DNA of 64,000 nucleotides from Dryococelus australis (Eukaryota > Arthropoda > Insecta > Phasmatodea > Phasmatidae): NCBI GenBank assembly GCA_029891345.1, contig CM057002.1:15948295-16012294 (forward strand), written 5' to 3'. A program made the translations under genes and the position numbers. The stretch's first letter is position 1, and every line of letters begins with the position of its first letter. Below the pieces are notes generated by a model. The model searched no databases and was not told where the DNA came from. It was given only the letters and a program-made list of their open reading frames with translations. Positions 43,448 through 55,522 of the stretch are shown here, one piece after another.

Positions 43448-44166
43448 CCAGAGATCCCGAAAATTCGCGGATTCATTTGGAAACATGTTATTAGGCTCTA
43501 CAATACTTTGTGTATTCTAGCCTGTCAGTTGTTCATTAGCTGTCGCACCAGTTTGACCCCAGACCGGGTATAAGCTATTCACGGTAAAATGAGCACTTTT
43601 AAAGTCCTGCGTAAGATTTACTTGATTGCACGTTGTGTGTTCTTCCACCTTATGTAAGATTAAAATTGTCATGAGCCTCATCACTTTATTCATGCGTCGG
43701 TCAAGTGAAACGGTGAAATTATTAGTAAAGTAAATATTTTCAAAATGGGCTCATTTTTACACTCCGGTGAGTAAAGAAAACAGAAAATGAAATGAATAAA
43801 TTAAATTATGAGAAATGAATACCTAACACTTTTTATTTGAGGTTAAGATACGGAACTACTTCCTATCCATCGTTACCAACGTTACTGGGCGCATGCCACT
43901 CAGGGCGTCCGTTAAAATATATACAGGTAGAGGCAGTGACATTTTTCTAAGGGTGGTTTCAAAAGTGCTCCCTTTATTGTGAACAGCCTTTAGCACGAAA
44001 TTTCGTCCTAGATTTCCCTTGCAGGTTCGTTATTGGTCGTGAGTGGCCCGGGGCGTGCTTAACACACTGTGACCCAACGGAGGCAGAAACTACGATGTAC
44101 ACGTGGTTCAAGTTAAGTTTAGCATGTCCTCGAATGAGCTGTACGAAATGTCCGGGTCCGTACCGA
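43448..44166 (-). mobile_element. family F MITE, interrupted
   Basis: F sequence 43448-43570 (gaaaattcgcggattcattt) resumes at 43991-44166 (cccttgcaggttcgttattg, gtacacgtggttcaag). The intervening DNA is a family C MITE. Confidence 0.6.
43572..43990 (-). mobile_element. family C MITE, copy 5
   Basis: aagctattcacggtaaaatg to ccctttattgtgaacagcct; interior tcatgcgtcggtcaagtgaa. Confidence 0.82.
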
Positions 44167-45310
44167 TGAGTTTGTGTCGCGGACTGGACGGCGGTGACTG
44201 ACTGGCGTGCGTCAGCGGGGCTTCTTGATATTCCTCCCACGACCCGGCCAGGAGCGAGTTGACGTCAGCCCGCAACCCGGCTACTCAAATGGAAAATGGC
44301 GACGGGCTACTCGTGCTCGCGCAATGCCCCTCCTGTGTTCTGTAGCGAGTGGCGCCGTCTCTCCCGCTCGCAATCAATCATCATACTGCGTCGCGTACTG
44401 AGCCAAGCCCGTTGTAACGTCGCTTCTACTCAGCGTGTGAACAAAACTAGTTTCCTTAAGTAGGAAGTATCCTTGCTATCTTGGATTTACGTATTTTCCT
44501 CATTAACTTAATTTTCGAAGTCAATATTTTAAAACCAAGCTAGTCACGACATAGAGAACATTTTAACAGTTGTTTCTAAATCCCACCTATTTTTCTTACA
44601 TGGTTAGTGTCACACCTGTAACCGCAATTGTTAAATAGTCGTCCATGTCATGTCTAGCTTTGATTTTTTTATTTCAGGTCATACATTTTCATTACGAAGA
44701 TTTGTATTGGTAGTAGCGAGGTGGTTTCGCGCTCCTGTTCACCAAGTTGTTGTGAACGCGTGGTGAACGCGGTAACCAGTGTTCGCCATTGTTTGCTCAC
44801 GCAGTCTGGATAACGTTAATAGAATTGTTAACCGGATGTTGATGGTTGCTACTCATCGTTTTGAATTCCGAGTTTCTCTCATTGCATTTACAACTTGCAT
44901 TACCACATTAAGATGGTATCTTATTTCGGGATGAAAGTTGGAAAGTTTTGTTGAAATGGATCGGAGTTGAGTGTTACAAGCTGTACTCAAGGTACGTACT
45001 TTTCGTTTAGTTGTGATATTTCGAGCCTTAGTGAAATTTTGATATATGCTTTTCTTCGTTGTAACTCGAACTGCATTTCTGGCATGCGAATGGTATTATT
45101 TTTAAGTGATAAGTACGTGTTACTCCCTGCATTCAATTACACTTACACGTCCGTACATTCCCCGTCTATTTCTGACACAATTACAGCGATTGCGCAGTTT
45201 TGAAGTCCCCTCCAACTGAGGTTCGCTGCCTGCGTTTACAACAAGCATTTTCACGATGTGAACATTTCGCTGTGAACGCTGGTAACCAGCCTGTTACCAA
45301 TTCAACAGTA
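44167..45310. other. unassigned; CpG-containing part at 44200-44400
   Basis: ggatattcctcccacgaccc.. and aaatggcgacgggctactcg give a locally GC-rich patch. No protein recognised. Confidence 0.35.
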
Positions 45311-45953
45311 AAAATACGCCTATTGTCAAATTTTTAACCTTCAACTATATTTGACAAAATTCGAAGACAAAATATGGCCATCAAATTTTTCCTTCCAACA
45401 AACGTTATCAAAAAGTTTTGAATGTTTTTGAAAGTGTGCCACACTGTCAAATGCCTGTACTGGGAGAATTCGATTTGAATTATTATTAGAAATTATTTTC
45501 ATAGTGAGATATTGCTTTGGTTTTTCCATGCAGGCTATTACAGGAAGAAATATAAGTAATATTGTAATTTATTTTCGCTTCTTTACTGTTTTCTGATTTT
45601 ATTTATCACAGATGTATACGCCTCCGAGTAAGTAATATTATGTGCACTATTTACTTAAAATAGCATTCATGCCCAGACAGCTTCTACAAAAATTAATTAT
45701 CTTCATAACCAACTTCGTTTGCAACAATTCTTCGTTATTAGAACATTTCTTGAAGTCGATTTTGTAGTGCACGATTCTCATTGGCTGAGACTGGCAAACA
45801 TCAAAGAAATTTGATGGAAACTGAAACCCTCCAACTTTCTCAGACAAAATGGCGGCGTTTATGACTTTTCGATGATGTCATGACTGTCCAACTTTATTTG
45901 ACCAAACTTATTGGCAGCAGTTTGACGGAAAAATTTGACAGTACGAGAGGGGC
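45311..45953 (-). mobile_element. TTAA-type MITE, family A, copy 1
   Basis: Reverse-oriented relative of 46850-47544: shared ggcggcgtttatgac, gatgtcatgactgtccaact, ttggcagcagtttgacgg and the terminal agaggggcttta. About 643 bp. Confidence 0.78.
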
Positions 45954-45963
45954 TTTATGGGGG

Positions 45964-46200
45964 AGTTTGGCACTGGGGAGATTACCGGGGCTGGGTGCGC
46001 AGTATTCCAAAGAGGTCGCTTTTAATTAAAATTTTAAGCTACGTGAATGATAAAGAAGATATGTTACTTGGTCACGTAGTTGTTTTATTTTTGATTTATG
46101 ACTATTGTAATTAGTTTTTTTTACGTAGAATATAGAGAAAATCCAGTACACATGCGACACTAGCGCTTACCTAGCGGCGGAAAATGTTATTTGCCAAACT
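45964..46200 (+). mobile_element. MITE, family B, copy 1
   Basis: agtttggcactgggg to ttgccaaact with AGTTTGGCA-type TIRs. Interior cgacactagcgcttacctag matches copy 2 reversed. Confidence 0.65.
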
Positions 46201-46204
46201 AAAA

Positions 46205-46445
46205 GCATTCAGTTTCCCAACCTGAGTATATCAAGCCTTAGCTCAACTAGGTCTAGAAGACTGACAACAGAGGGACTACACACCGCATTCGTATGCATCC
46301 AGTTCGAGAATGTTTTGCTTGAGAACTATTTCTTACTAGGCGTTGCCAACACACCTTCTTTCTTTGTGGTTTTTTTTTTTCGTATTAATTATGAACGAAA
46401 CAATGTAATTTACAAATAAAATAAAAGTAAAAGTTTGGTATAACA
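46205..46445 (+). repeat. repeat family N, copy 3
   Basis: gactacacaccgcattcgta, gagaactatttcttactagg and cgttgccaacacacctt in N order. Confidence 0.55.
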
Positions 46446-46849
46446 AAAAATAAGAGACTGTGCTAGTACGTTTTTCAGGTTTCCTCCGGGTACTCCCGTC
46501 TCTTTCATCTTTTAATTTCGTCGTTGCTTCATCTCCACTTCTGTTCGCCCAGAAGGATACTGAAGTGTGTGTGTGTGGTTTATTATTTTTTTTTTTTTAT
46601 CATATGTCTCTATTCCGTTTCTGCTTGTCAGTCAACAAGTTTTTCTATGTTAAAGAAAATGCTCATTGTAAAATTTATTTGCGTAAGGAGAGCAGTTAGT
46701 AAAATATGCTGAGTAAGTACATTACAGGCGTCCCGCAAAAGTCGGGGCGAGACGCGGTATAGTTTTCCAAAATTACGGCTGATGCCGACAAAATCTGACA
46801 CGCTACTGCTGCGAGGAGCTGGTCGAGGTACTGCCTAAAGCCCCTGTCA
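46446..46849. other. unassigned
   Basis: Short T-run at 46587-46597; otherwise nothing seen. Confidence 0.35.
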
Positions 46850-47544
46850 CAATGTCAGATTTTTCCGTCAAACTGCTGCCAATAAGTTTGGTCAAATAAA
46901 TTTGGACAGTTATGACATCATCGAAACGTCATAAACGTCGCCATTTTTCCTGAGCAAGTTGGGTGGCTTCACTTTCCATCAAACATTTGAAGATTTGACA
47001 TGTTCTAAAATTTATTTGATGTTTTATGGTCTCAGCCAATCAGAATCGTGCATGACAAAAATGGACGTCAAGAAACTTTTAAATAACTAAAAAATTCTGG
47101 AAACGAAATATGTTGTGAAGATAATTAATTTATGTAGAAGATGTGTATGTATGAATGATTTTTTATGTGAATATTGCACATTGTATTATGTACTCAGAGG
47201 TATGAAATGTCATTGTGCAGGAAACATCTCTGATAGATAAAAATTACAAAATTTGGTAAAGAAGCGAAAATCAATTACAACACTCCTTACATTTTTTTCC
47301 TGTAATGGACTGCGCGGAAAAACAAAAGCAATATCTCACTACGAAAATTATTTTTAAATAATAATTAGAATTAGATTATCCCAGTCGAAAATATGTTTTG
47401 AAAGTATGACGCATTTCCAAACACATTCTGTATTATTTGATAAAATTTGTTGGGAAGGAAAAATTTGGTGGTCGTATTTTGTATTCAAATTTTATTGTCA
47501 AAAAAATATAGTTGTAGGCGGAAATTTGACAGTGTGACAGGGGC
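46850..47544 (+). mobile_element. TTAA-type MITE, family A, copy 2
   Basis: gcccctgtcacaatgtcaga to tttgacagtgtgacaggggc, bordered by taaa on the left (46846-46849) and ttaa on the right (47545-47548). About 695 bp, no ORF; contains tctcagccaatcagaatcg. Confidence 0.85.
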
Positions 47545-47571
47545 TTAAGGTTACTTCTACTCAGTGTTAAA

Positions 47572-47815
47572 AGTTTGCCAAAGGGAAAATTTTCGCCACT
47601 AGATAAGCGCTAGTGTCACATATGTACCGGATTTTCTCTATTTTCTATCTTGTAAAACAGGATAATTGCAATAGTCATTAATCGAATATGAAATTAACTT
47701 CGTAACTAAGTAAAATATTTCTCTTTTTATTATTCGCAAAGCTTGAAATTTGGATTAAAACTTGCCTTTTAGAACTTGGCGCAACTGGTGGCGGTAATTT
47801 TCCCAGTGCCAAACT
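47572..47815 (-). mobile_element. MITE, family B, copy 2
   Basis: agtttgccaaaggg to cagtgccaaact; reverse of copy 1 through gataagcgctagtgtcac and ggattttctctattttc. Confidence 0.65.
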
Positions 47816-48090
47816 CTCCCACAAGAAAAACACCTTTTGTTCCTAACCTGAGTAGAATAATCCTCAGTACGGTCTCTATTATCTCTCACATTCCGATTGA
47901 GTTAAATGGCTGCCGTGTTGTCAGAACAACGCCAGATACACACTAGAGATAATGTACATATATATAATTTTATATATGTATAAAAGTCATATATATAAGT
48001 GTATGCGTATATATACACACACATACACACGCAAAATATTTATATGAGATATTTTATACCTAAACTGAATAATAAAGGAATTATAAGACC

Positions 48091-48895
48091 TTAAAAATTA
48101 CTATTTTGAAATGTATTTCTACAAAATATCGGAAACCAAGTGAAATAAAACTACAATTTTCCAAACATCGTTTTATGCTATCGTGACCTTCAATCTAAGA
48201 GAATGATAATTAATACCGCCCCCCTTTGTAATGAAAATAAAGGGGTAATCTACCTCTTTTTGCAGGCAATTTTTTTTTTACGACCAGGAAATATGAACCT
48301 CTGATTCTGGTTTATTGATCAGTATAACCTAATCAACGAAAAATGTTCATTTTGGTGCAACTGCCCAGGACCCACCATTTTCGTGTAAAACGCACACAAA
48401 GCTTCCACTGCAGCGATACAGCGCCTGGCACATAGGCAACACTACACACACGCATGTATGGCGGGTTACCGTGTCCGCTGCAAAGTTGACAGTAATACAG
48501 AGGCGGTCTGTTTCTGGCGATAGTCAGTATGTTTTTCCCTACATGAAGTGATTTTGCCTACCCGTCTGGAAATGTGTTGCTGACGCCGAAAGTTTCGCGT
48601 GCATTTTGTACCGAAACGGTGGGTCCTGGGCAATTAAAACAATAATAACTTTTTTGTTGATTAAATCATACTACTCAATAAACGAGTATCCAACGTTCAA
48701 AATTATTGACGGTAAAAAATTTTGCCTACAAAAAGAGGGTGGCTAGCTACCCTTCTACGAGGGGAGATGATAATGAGAGTCTGCTCTTAGGATAAATACC
48801 CCGATATCGTAAAACAATGTTCGGAGAATTGTAGTTTAATCTCAATTCGTTTCCAATATTTTGCACAAAATACAGTTTAAAATCTTGATTTTTAA
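48091..48895. mobile_element. long foldback element with TTAA ends
   Basis: Arms of about 300 bp: actacaattttccaaacatc, taatctacctctttttgcag and cccaggacccacc are mirrored by their complements at 48600-48842. TTAA stands at 48091-48094 and 48892-48895. No ORF. Confidence 0.75.
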
Positions 48896-48990
48896 GGGTT
48901 TATGTATGCCTGGTAGAAAGTGGCCAGTATATGTTTTGATTTTGCATAAGGAATCACCTTCTAAAATATTCTGATTTCTGCCCCATCCTG

Positions 48991-49142
<152 letters not shown>

Positions 49143-49694
49143 TTTACACGTATAATACACTGCTGGGGAAAAAATCAGATTCTGAACATCCTTTGGGAGG
49201 TTTGTTTCCAGTTCACACAAGATTTAGTACAGCAGCAACAGTAAACATGTAATAGATGGAATTGTTACATTTTCTTATCAATAGGACAACCAGTTCCAAT
49301 GTAACAGGTAGCGGGCCAAACTGAAACACCCAGACTAGTGCGCTGTGTATACTCCACAGGCGGCAATGCAATCACTGATTCTGACACGCAGTCAGTTGTA
49401 CATATGACGAATACTGTCTAGGGGTACAATTACTCCACTCCTGCTCGATCTGTTAACACGGGTCATGTCATGTCCCACAGGTGCTCGACTGGAGACAACT
49501 CCAGAGATCGTCCTGGCCAGGCACTTCTTGCAGAGCACGCTGCAGTGTGTGGGCAGACATTGTCCCGTTGGAACAGTACAGCACCTTCCTGTAGCAAGAA
49601 CGTCATTCTTCACTTGCCACGCGTGGGTCATCGTTCATTCCACAAACACCAAAGCCGAACGTCAGTTGTGGCTGATCGCTCCACGGACCATAAG

Positions 49695-49990
49695 CAGGGA
49701 TAGGAACAATCGCGAGTTCATTTCAGGAAAAGATAGAAGTCAAACACTTGTACACTGAAGTTGACTTTGCAATTGGATCGCAATTTAATAGACACGACCT
49801 GGACGACTCTGATCCAACAGCAGACTTGCAAGGAAACAAGCAGCGAGTGTCTTACTGCCAGGTGTGGATTAACACTGACTGCTCTATGGGGCAGCAGCCA
49901 ATGAACAAACATGTGAGGCTCAAGTGGACACAGGACTGTGGGGTCTATCCTACAGGTCATTGAACTCGCGAATTTTTCAGGTCTCCACTA
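49695..49990 (+). mobile_element. hAT-like MITE, family F, copy 6 (296 bp)
   Basis: cagggataggaacaatcgcg to ctcgcgaatttttcaggtct(ccacta). Interior best preserved of all F copies. No matching TSD. Confidence 0.78.
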
Positions 49991-50270
49991 ATAATATTTT
50001 GTATAAGAAATATTTGTTACTAGAAATTACCAACACACCTATTTTCTCTTAGTTTTGTTCGTAGTAATTATACATTATTATAAGTTACAGATAAAATTCA
50101 ACAAGTAAAAGTTTAGTTTGAATGGAAATAAGGCACGTTTATGTTTATAGAAGTAGGCCTATAAACCGTTTGTGATACACAACATATTATGACATTTCAT
50201 TGACAGGGTGATTTTTCAAAGGTTTGATTGAAAAAAAAAGTAAATAAACCGCGAACAGAATATATGTCTT
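49991..50270 (+). repeat. repeat family N, tail fragment
   Basis: attttgtataagaaatattt, accaacacacctattttctc and aaaccgtttgtgatacacaa follow N order. Confidence 0.55.
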
Positions 50271-50424
50271 GTGCGAATGCACTGTACGACGCACGTGACC
50301 ATCAATAGCGTGCAGCCACTCTGGTCCAATCCGTCTTCCAGCTCCAGCCGTACACGTCGCTGTTGTCGCGTGAGAGGCGCGCGTGCCACCACGGCGATAT
50401 ATGTTGATTCACGGTATCTCCTGC

Positions 50425-50530
50425 CTTTTCTGATGCCCTGCTCAAGTTCTACTTCCAGGATATTCCTCCGCCTCGTGCAAACTAAGCTTAACTAAGTCTG
50501 GAAGATTACACCAGAGGGACAACGCACCGG
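50425..50530 (+). repeat. repeat family N, head fragment
   Basis: ttccaggatattcctccgcc, caaactaagcttaactaagt and accagagggacaacgcaccg. It lies downstream of the tail fragment, so it is a separate or permuted copy. Confidence 0.6.
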
Positions 50531-50840
50531 ATCTTGGTGCCTTCACGAAGATCGTCTTGTTTGTAGACTTTGGAACGTGGTGTGGAAATAACTCTGTCTT
50601 GAGAAATAAGATGGTCTTCACCAAGACTGTCTTAAGCTCAGCATTGAGGCATGACTATGAATACCACCCGTAGTCTCGCTGCCAGTGATTTCCAAAGGCT
50701 CGTGTTGACATTTCTGGGGCCACATTTGCTCTGATCTGTGCTGAGGTGGCTGTACAACCTGCTACTCATCCCCTTACAATACGTCGACGTACAGAATCTC
50801 GTCTACGAGGTGTGGGAACATTCATTTGTCCACTACTGCC

Positions 50841-51094
50841 TGCGGCCGCGGTGGCTGAGCGGTTAGCCTGCTCTCCTCCCACCACGGCGATACGGGTTCA
50901 ATCCTCGGCCGAGTCACCGGATTTTCGCAAGTGGGAATCGTGCCGGACGATGCCGTTGGTCGGTGGATTTTATCGGGGATCTCCCGTTTCCCCCACCCCT
51001 TTATTCCGTCACCGCTCCATTCTCACCTCAATCACCCTCATCAACTCTCAAGACCGCGCTGTTAAGAACCGCCCAAATCTCTTCGCTTCACGTT
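50841..51094 (+). mobile_element. full-length tRNA-SINE inside the Tc1 relic
   Basis: gcggccgcggtggctgagcg, cgggttcaatcctcggccga, ttttcgcaagtgggaatcgt, then the tail to aatctcttcgcttca. TSD cactactgcc / cactgctgcc (9 of 10) at 50831 and 51095. Confidence 0.88.
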
Positions 51095-51235
51095 CACTGC
51101 TGCCAGCGTCGCTGCACGAGGTGGCACGTCCACCATTTTACACAGCTATTCTCCGAAAAGGATTATCCCGTCAAACGAAAAACCACAATCTGACCCCTCG
51201 AGAACTCACTCAGGCCGTATCCGAATTGTCAAATT

Positions 51236-52966
51236 CCGTTATTTTGTAAATTCATGATTTGATAGGTATCAATTCGGACGTTGTCGACAGTCACTCGCGG
51301 TAACACATAATAACTTTAACAGTGCGAAATATTTATATCGAAATTTGATGCTTAAAACAGACGTAATAGTTCTGCAATCATAACTGGAATATTACGAATA
51401 CGTTAATAAATAAGAAAATAATCAATTATGCAATAACGACTTTTAAAAATGTATGTTGCGGTATATATAAACGAAGTACGGCACTTACTTGCTTTTTAAA
51501 ACATGCCTAATGTATTTTATGTGCAGTTATTTGTTTTAAAAGTCATGTTATTTATGCATTCGCGCATGTGTTTATAAAGAAAAAAGAAACATGGCGCTGA
51601 TTTTGTAATTTTGTACTTTTACTAACATCCGCAAGATACAAAATATGAAATACCAAATACGTCACTATTTTTTGTATACAAAATAGGATCTCGTGATCAT
51701 TTTGTCAACAAAATCTGCCCATTCAGGCACGACTGCCAGTGGGCATTACGATTTAAAGTGCCGACACAGATGTCGCCTGGGTAGTTGTAATACCAGCAAC
51801 CTGCTGACGGGCGACGTTGAGTACATATACTGTTCCCCAGATGGCATATCCTGGCATCAGAACATACTCGACATCGTCGTTCCAGGTGTTCTGATGTTAT
51901 TTTACCGGCAGTGTATCTACATTAGAATGATTTGCGTCTCTAGCGCAACAGGTTGTGAAGCGAGGTAAGGAAGTACTGGTGAAGGAGTGTAATTCTGCGG
52001 GTGAGCGGGAAACTGCGAGGGCACCACGGGGAAACTGCAACTTTGACCATGTTTGTTTCCCACGTGCGGAAAATCCAGGAGTGTCCCAGTTGCAGATTAA
52101 CCTCATCTACCACCTGACTGCTAGACCAGCGCAGCGCGCGCCTTGAAGCTCTCCAAGAACAAAAGACACGTAGGACACACGAAGCTAGTGAACAGAAGGA
52201 ACATGACGTGCTACGGCATTTGTTGGAAGAGGAGCTCTTTTAACTGAATGGCTGTGTATGGCTGCGGGACGGGACTCGCGTGTGTTTGGCTCCGCTGTGT
52301 ACAACTGCTGGCTGACGTCCAGCATGTTTATCCCTGGCCGCTCATTGGCGCAAGTCGCCTGACAGCGACACAACTTTGTCACGACTTAACGTGACTGTTT
52401 CAGTTCTATATTTGATATTGTGAAACGTAGTGTCCTCGCGAACGCTGTCAATCGTGCATTCTGGTCACGACCGTTATTTACACTTTCTCCTCATATAAAT
52501 AATTGTTAACGCCGCAGTGGACACGATAGCTTAATTAACTATTAGATAAGATCGGTACAATACTATTACCTTCAGCGTTCACCACATTTAAAAATAAAAT
52601 GCACACTGAAAGATAGGCCGACACTGAGGTAAGCAGCCTACCTACCACGGCAGATATGCAACGTAACATTCCCAGGGTGATTCATTCCGAGCCTTTAACT
52701 TCGCGACTAAATACGCCATTGAAACAAGCGTCGTCTCGTGCACTACGTGACCTTAAGTTGGCTCTGCGCGTGCGCAAGGCGGGTGGGGGTCTGCGGCGAC
52801 TGGCGGTAATATGGCGTCGCGGATCGCGATCCCCGGCCAGTAGCCTGTCTCACGGCTCCGGTGTGCTAGCGCGCTGATTTTAGCGCCAAACGAAATATCT
52901 CCTCTAGATTTGTCGATTTAAGCCGTTAATCTCCAAATATCTATTTCGTACTTCTAGTTCATTCCC
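51236..52966. other. unassigned; CpG-rich patch at 52650-52890
   Basis: Only short ORFs without recognised similarity. Confidence 0.35.
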
Positions 52967-52976
52967 ATATTCCAAA

Positions 52977-53232
52977 GAGTGCGAGTGACGAGATTTGGGC
53001 AGCTCTTAAGAGCGTGGTTTTGAGAGCAGATGAGGATGATTGAGATGAGTATGGAGCATCGCCAGAATGAAAGGGCGAGGGAAACGGGATACCCCCGAGA
53101 AAACCCGTCGGCCAGCGATATCGTCCGGCACGATTCCTGCATGGGAAGATCCGGGATAGACCCGGCCGGGGATCGAACCCGGTTCGTCTCTGTGGGGGAC
53201 GAGCAGGCTAACCGCTCAGCCACTGCGGCCAT
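52977..53232 (-). mobile_element. full-length tRNA-SINE with TSD
   Basis: Reverse of the SINE consensus, ending gctcagccactgcggcc. TSD atattccaaa at 52967-52976 and 53233-53242, perfect over 10 bases. Confidence 0.92.
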
Positions 53233-53242
53233 ATATTCCAAA

Positions 53243-54319
53243 CAAGATACCACTTTATTATGTTTTTAATATTTTGTACTAGTGACTAGGGAATGTAGGC
53301 ATTCGCGAAAAAGCCATGGCCGTATCCCTGACAGCCAGACGTTACAGGAGGTGTCAGTCCGCACATGCAGGAATTTTTCCCCAAGTACTAATTTTACAGC
53401 ACTTCACGGCATGTGTTATTTATATGGGTATGTATGTAAACTCATTGACATAAAAATTGCCGCACCCAGGAGACGTTGAAGTGAAATTGAGCTTGTCATA
53501 GGCAATGGAAACGATGATAAAAGTAACTGATTGCGGAGATACCAGGGCTGTGAAGTTGGTATGCCAAAATTTCGACCCTGATTCCTCAGTTTTTCCACTA
53601 TTCGGCTCAGATTCCAAACCCAAACATTAGGGTAGCAAAATGTAAAATTCACATATGTTTACCCGAGAAAATCTTTCAAATTCCAATAAAAGCACATATG
53701 CAGCAAAGTATGTAATACGAAACAAACGTTATTTAATTAATGTAGTCGCAGTCAGAGTTGCTATGTATCAACTGACTCCAGTGCAGGGAGAAAGACTACA
53801 AACTGTTAAATTTGCATCTGATGGACGGTGAAACGTCTCTCGCTTTCGGTGGTCATTCTGGGTCCCCAGAGCCTTCCCTGAGTGAGTGAGTGAGTGTGTC
53901 TCTCTCTCTCTCTCTCTCATGTTCCAACTGCTCTACCAACACTATTGCAAAGTTCCAACCAACAGTCCAGATCGCTGGCGATTTGACAGGGTGACCAGTG
54001 GCCACCCTGCCTGACTTTAGTTAGATACACATCATTACTGAAATGAGCAGCGATAAACGTATGTCTATACCTAGATCTGTGCAGTATCTGAACATTTCTT
54101 GGTAGCCAGAACTATTGCTTTATGCAGTCTTACACAACCAATGTGACATGTTGGTAAGAAATATATATACTATCACCACATGTAAGTAGTATATTCAGGT
54201 AACCTCTCAAAAAAGCAAGAAGGGTAGGCTCGACCCGACCAACTCAAAGGCAACCAAGTACACATACGTCGCTGTGAAGTGTACCTGCAGCCTGACCATT
54301 AACTTAGACAAAGCTTGTC
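53243..54319. other. unassigned; GAGT/CT microsatellite at 53881-53919
   Basis: No gene recognised. P-family fossil sequence may begin near the right end. Confidence 0.35.
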
Positions 54320-54545
54320 ATGGGGGCACATTTTCTAATAAAACTGACTCCATTCAGTGACAAACTCACCATATTTGTTCCACCAGTCAAGTGCTTTGCC
54401 CTTGAGTTTTGCCTGTGCTCGGCTTACCCATTGCTCGGACGGGATGTCGTTCCCTTGAATTCTTTCTCGCATTCTCCTATGAATATGATCGGGTCCTCCT
54501 GCAGGTATCCCGCAAATTCGGGGATTTAGGGTTCCCCTGTGCATC
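54320..54545 (-). pseudogene. gag-like capsid fragment (fossil)
   Basis: The stretch AQAKLKGKALDWWNKYGEF resembles the capsid region of retrotransposon gag proteins. Only a short, broken fragment remains. Its place downstream of the P leader supports its belonging to P copy 1. Confidence 0.45.
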
Positions 54546-55522
54546 GTGTGGTGCTGGTCTGGGTGGCTGGCCCTGGGTTGTACGGTCTGTATTCAGTGGC
54601 GTACCAACAAACTTCGCAGTGGTAGACCATGCCAGGTCTGGTTATGCCCTCATCGGGCCACCCAATGCAGTTATGATCGTAGGGTTCCTCACATAGTATA
54701 CAGAGTACTATGTGGGTTCTGCGTCCTTGGCAGGTTATCCAACTACAAAAAACTGTTTACCTGGCCCAACATTCTTCGCACTGGTATTCCAGTCCATTAG
54801 TGTATCTCATTTTGTCTGCCCAGCCTAGGCAGACGTAATGAAATCATCTCTGGCAGTGGACGCATTCTTTCCAGTATGTCTCTGTGCCAGGGCAGTTAAG
54901 TTTAGGACAGCGGTTGGGTATGGCTCCGCCCATAATGTTGTCGGTTTGCTCGGGTTCGTTCATGTAGGTGTCTGACCTGTTGACTGGGTTTCTTGAGTGC
55001 CGCGGGGTGTTTTAAGACTCCCCAAAGTCATTTCTTAGCGGTTTAACTCCCAACTAGGGCACTCCGCTCAAGGTCGTGCTGGCATAGTTTTGCTTAATTA
55101 GGCACCATAATTAAGGTACTAACATTACGGCCCTAAGAGTTTTGGTGGGTGCAAAGTCAGACGCACCCAGGGTGAGATTGGATCTCTAGTTGTTGCACAA
55201 AACTGGAGCCCGACCTGTTACAGGACTGGCCGTGTGACTTTCGGACAGGGCACAAAATCTGTGACAGCTAGTATGATCCTGTGTTTAGGCAGGACCACAC
55301 TTACAGGGAGACCTGGGCCATGGGTGACTGGAGATGGCTGCTGGACCTACAGTGGTTAAGATGGAGGAGCACTAAGACTGGCTCTGGAGCTAGGTGTGCA
55401 GGCAGGCAGGTGTTCGTGTGTGTTGCCTGTCGCTGGGGTGGATTCAGTTATACGGATCCACCTAAATCATAGGTTAGTTATCCGGTACAAGGTATCTTGG
55501 CAACTCAGGTAAGTGATGGATA

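Larger units (their letters stand above)
49290..51235 (-). pseudogene. Tc1-like transposase relic in pieces
   Basis: Minus strand from high to low coordinate: HTH start LSEFSRGQIVVFRLTG (about 51215), then, beyond a SINE, RRRDSVRRRIVRG and AGCTATSAQIRANVAPEMST (50840-50680), RLRVVFIV, and finally AVLFQRDNVCPHT plus WPGRSLELSPVEHLWDMT with the catalytic Glu (49480-49570). Family: Tc1, DD34E. Several frame breaks and stops occur, and the centre (first and second Asp region) is not seen. Insertions: SINE 50841-51094, F MITE 49695-49990, N fragments 49991-50530. TIRs not recognised. Confidence 0.65.
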
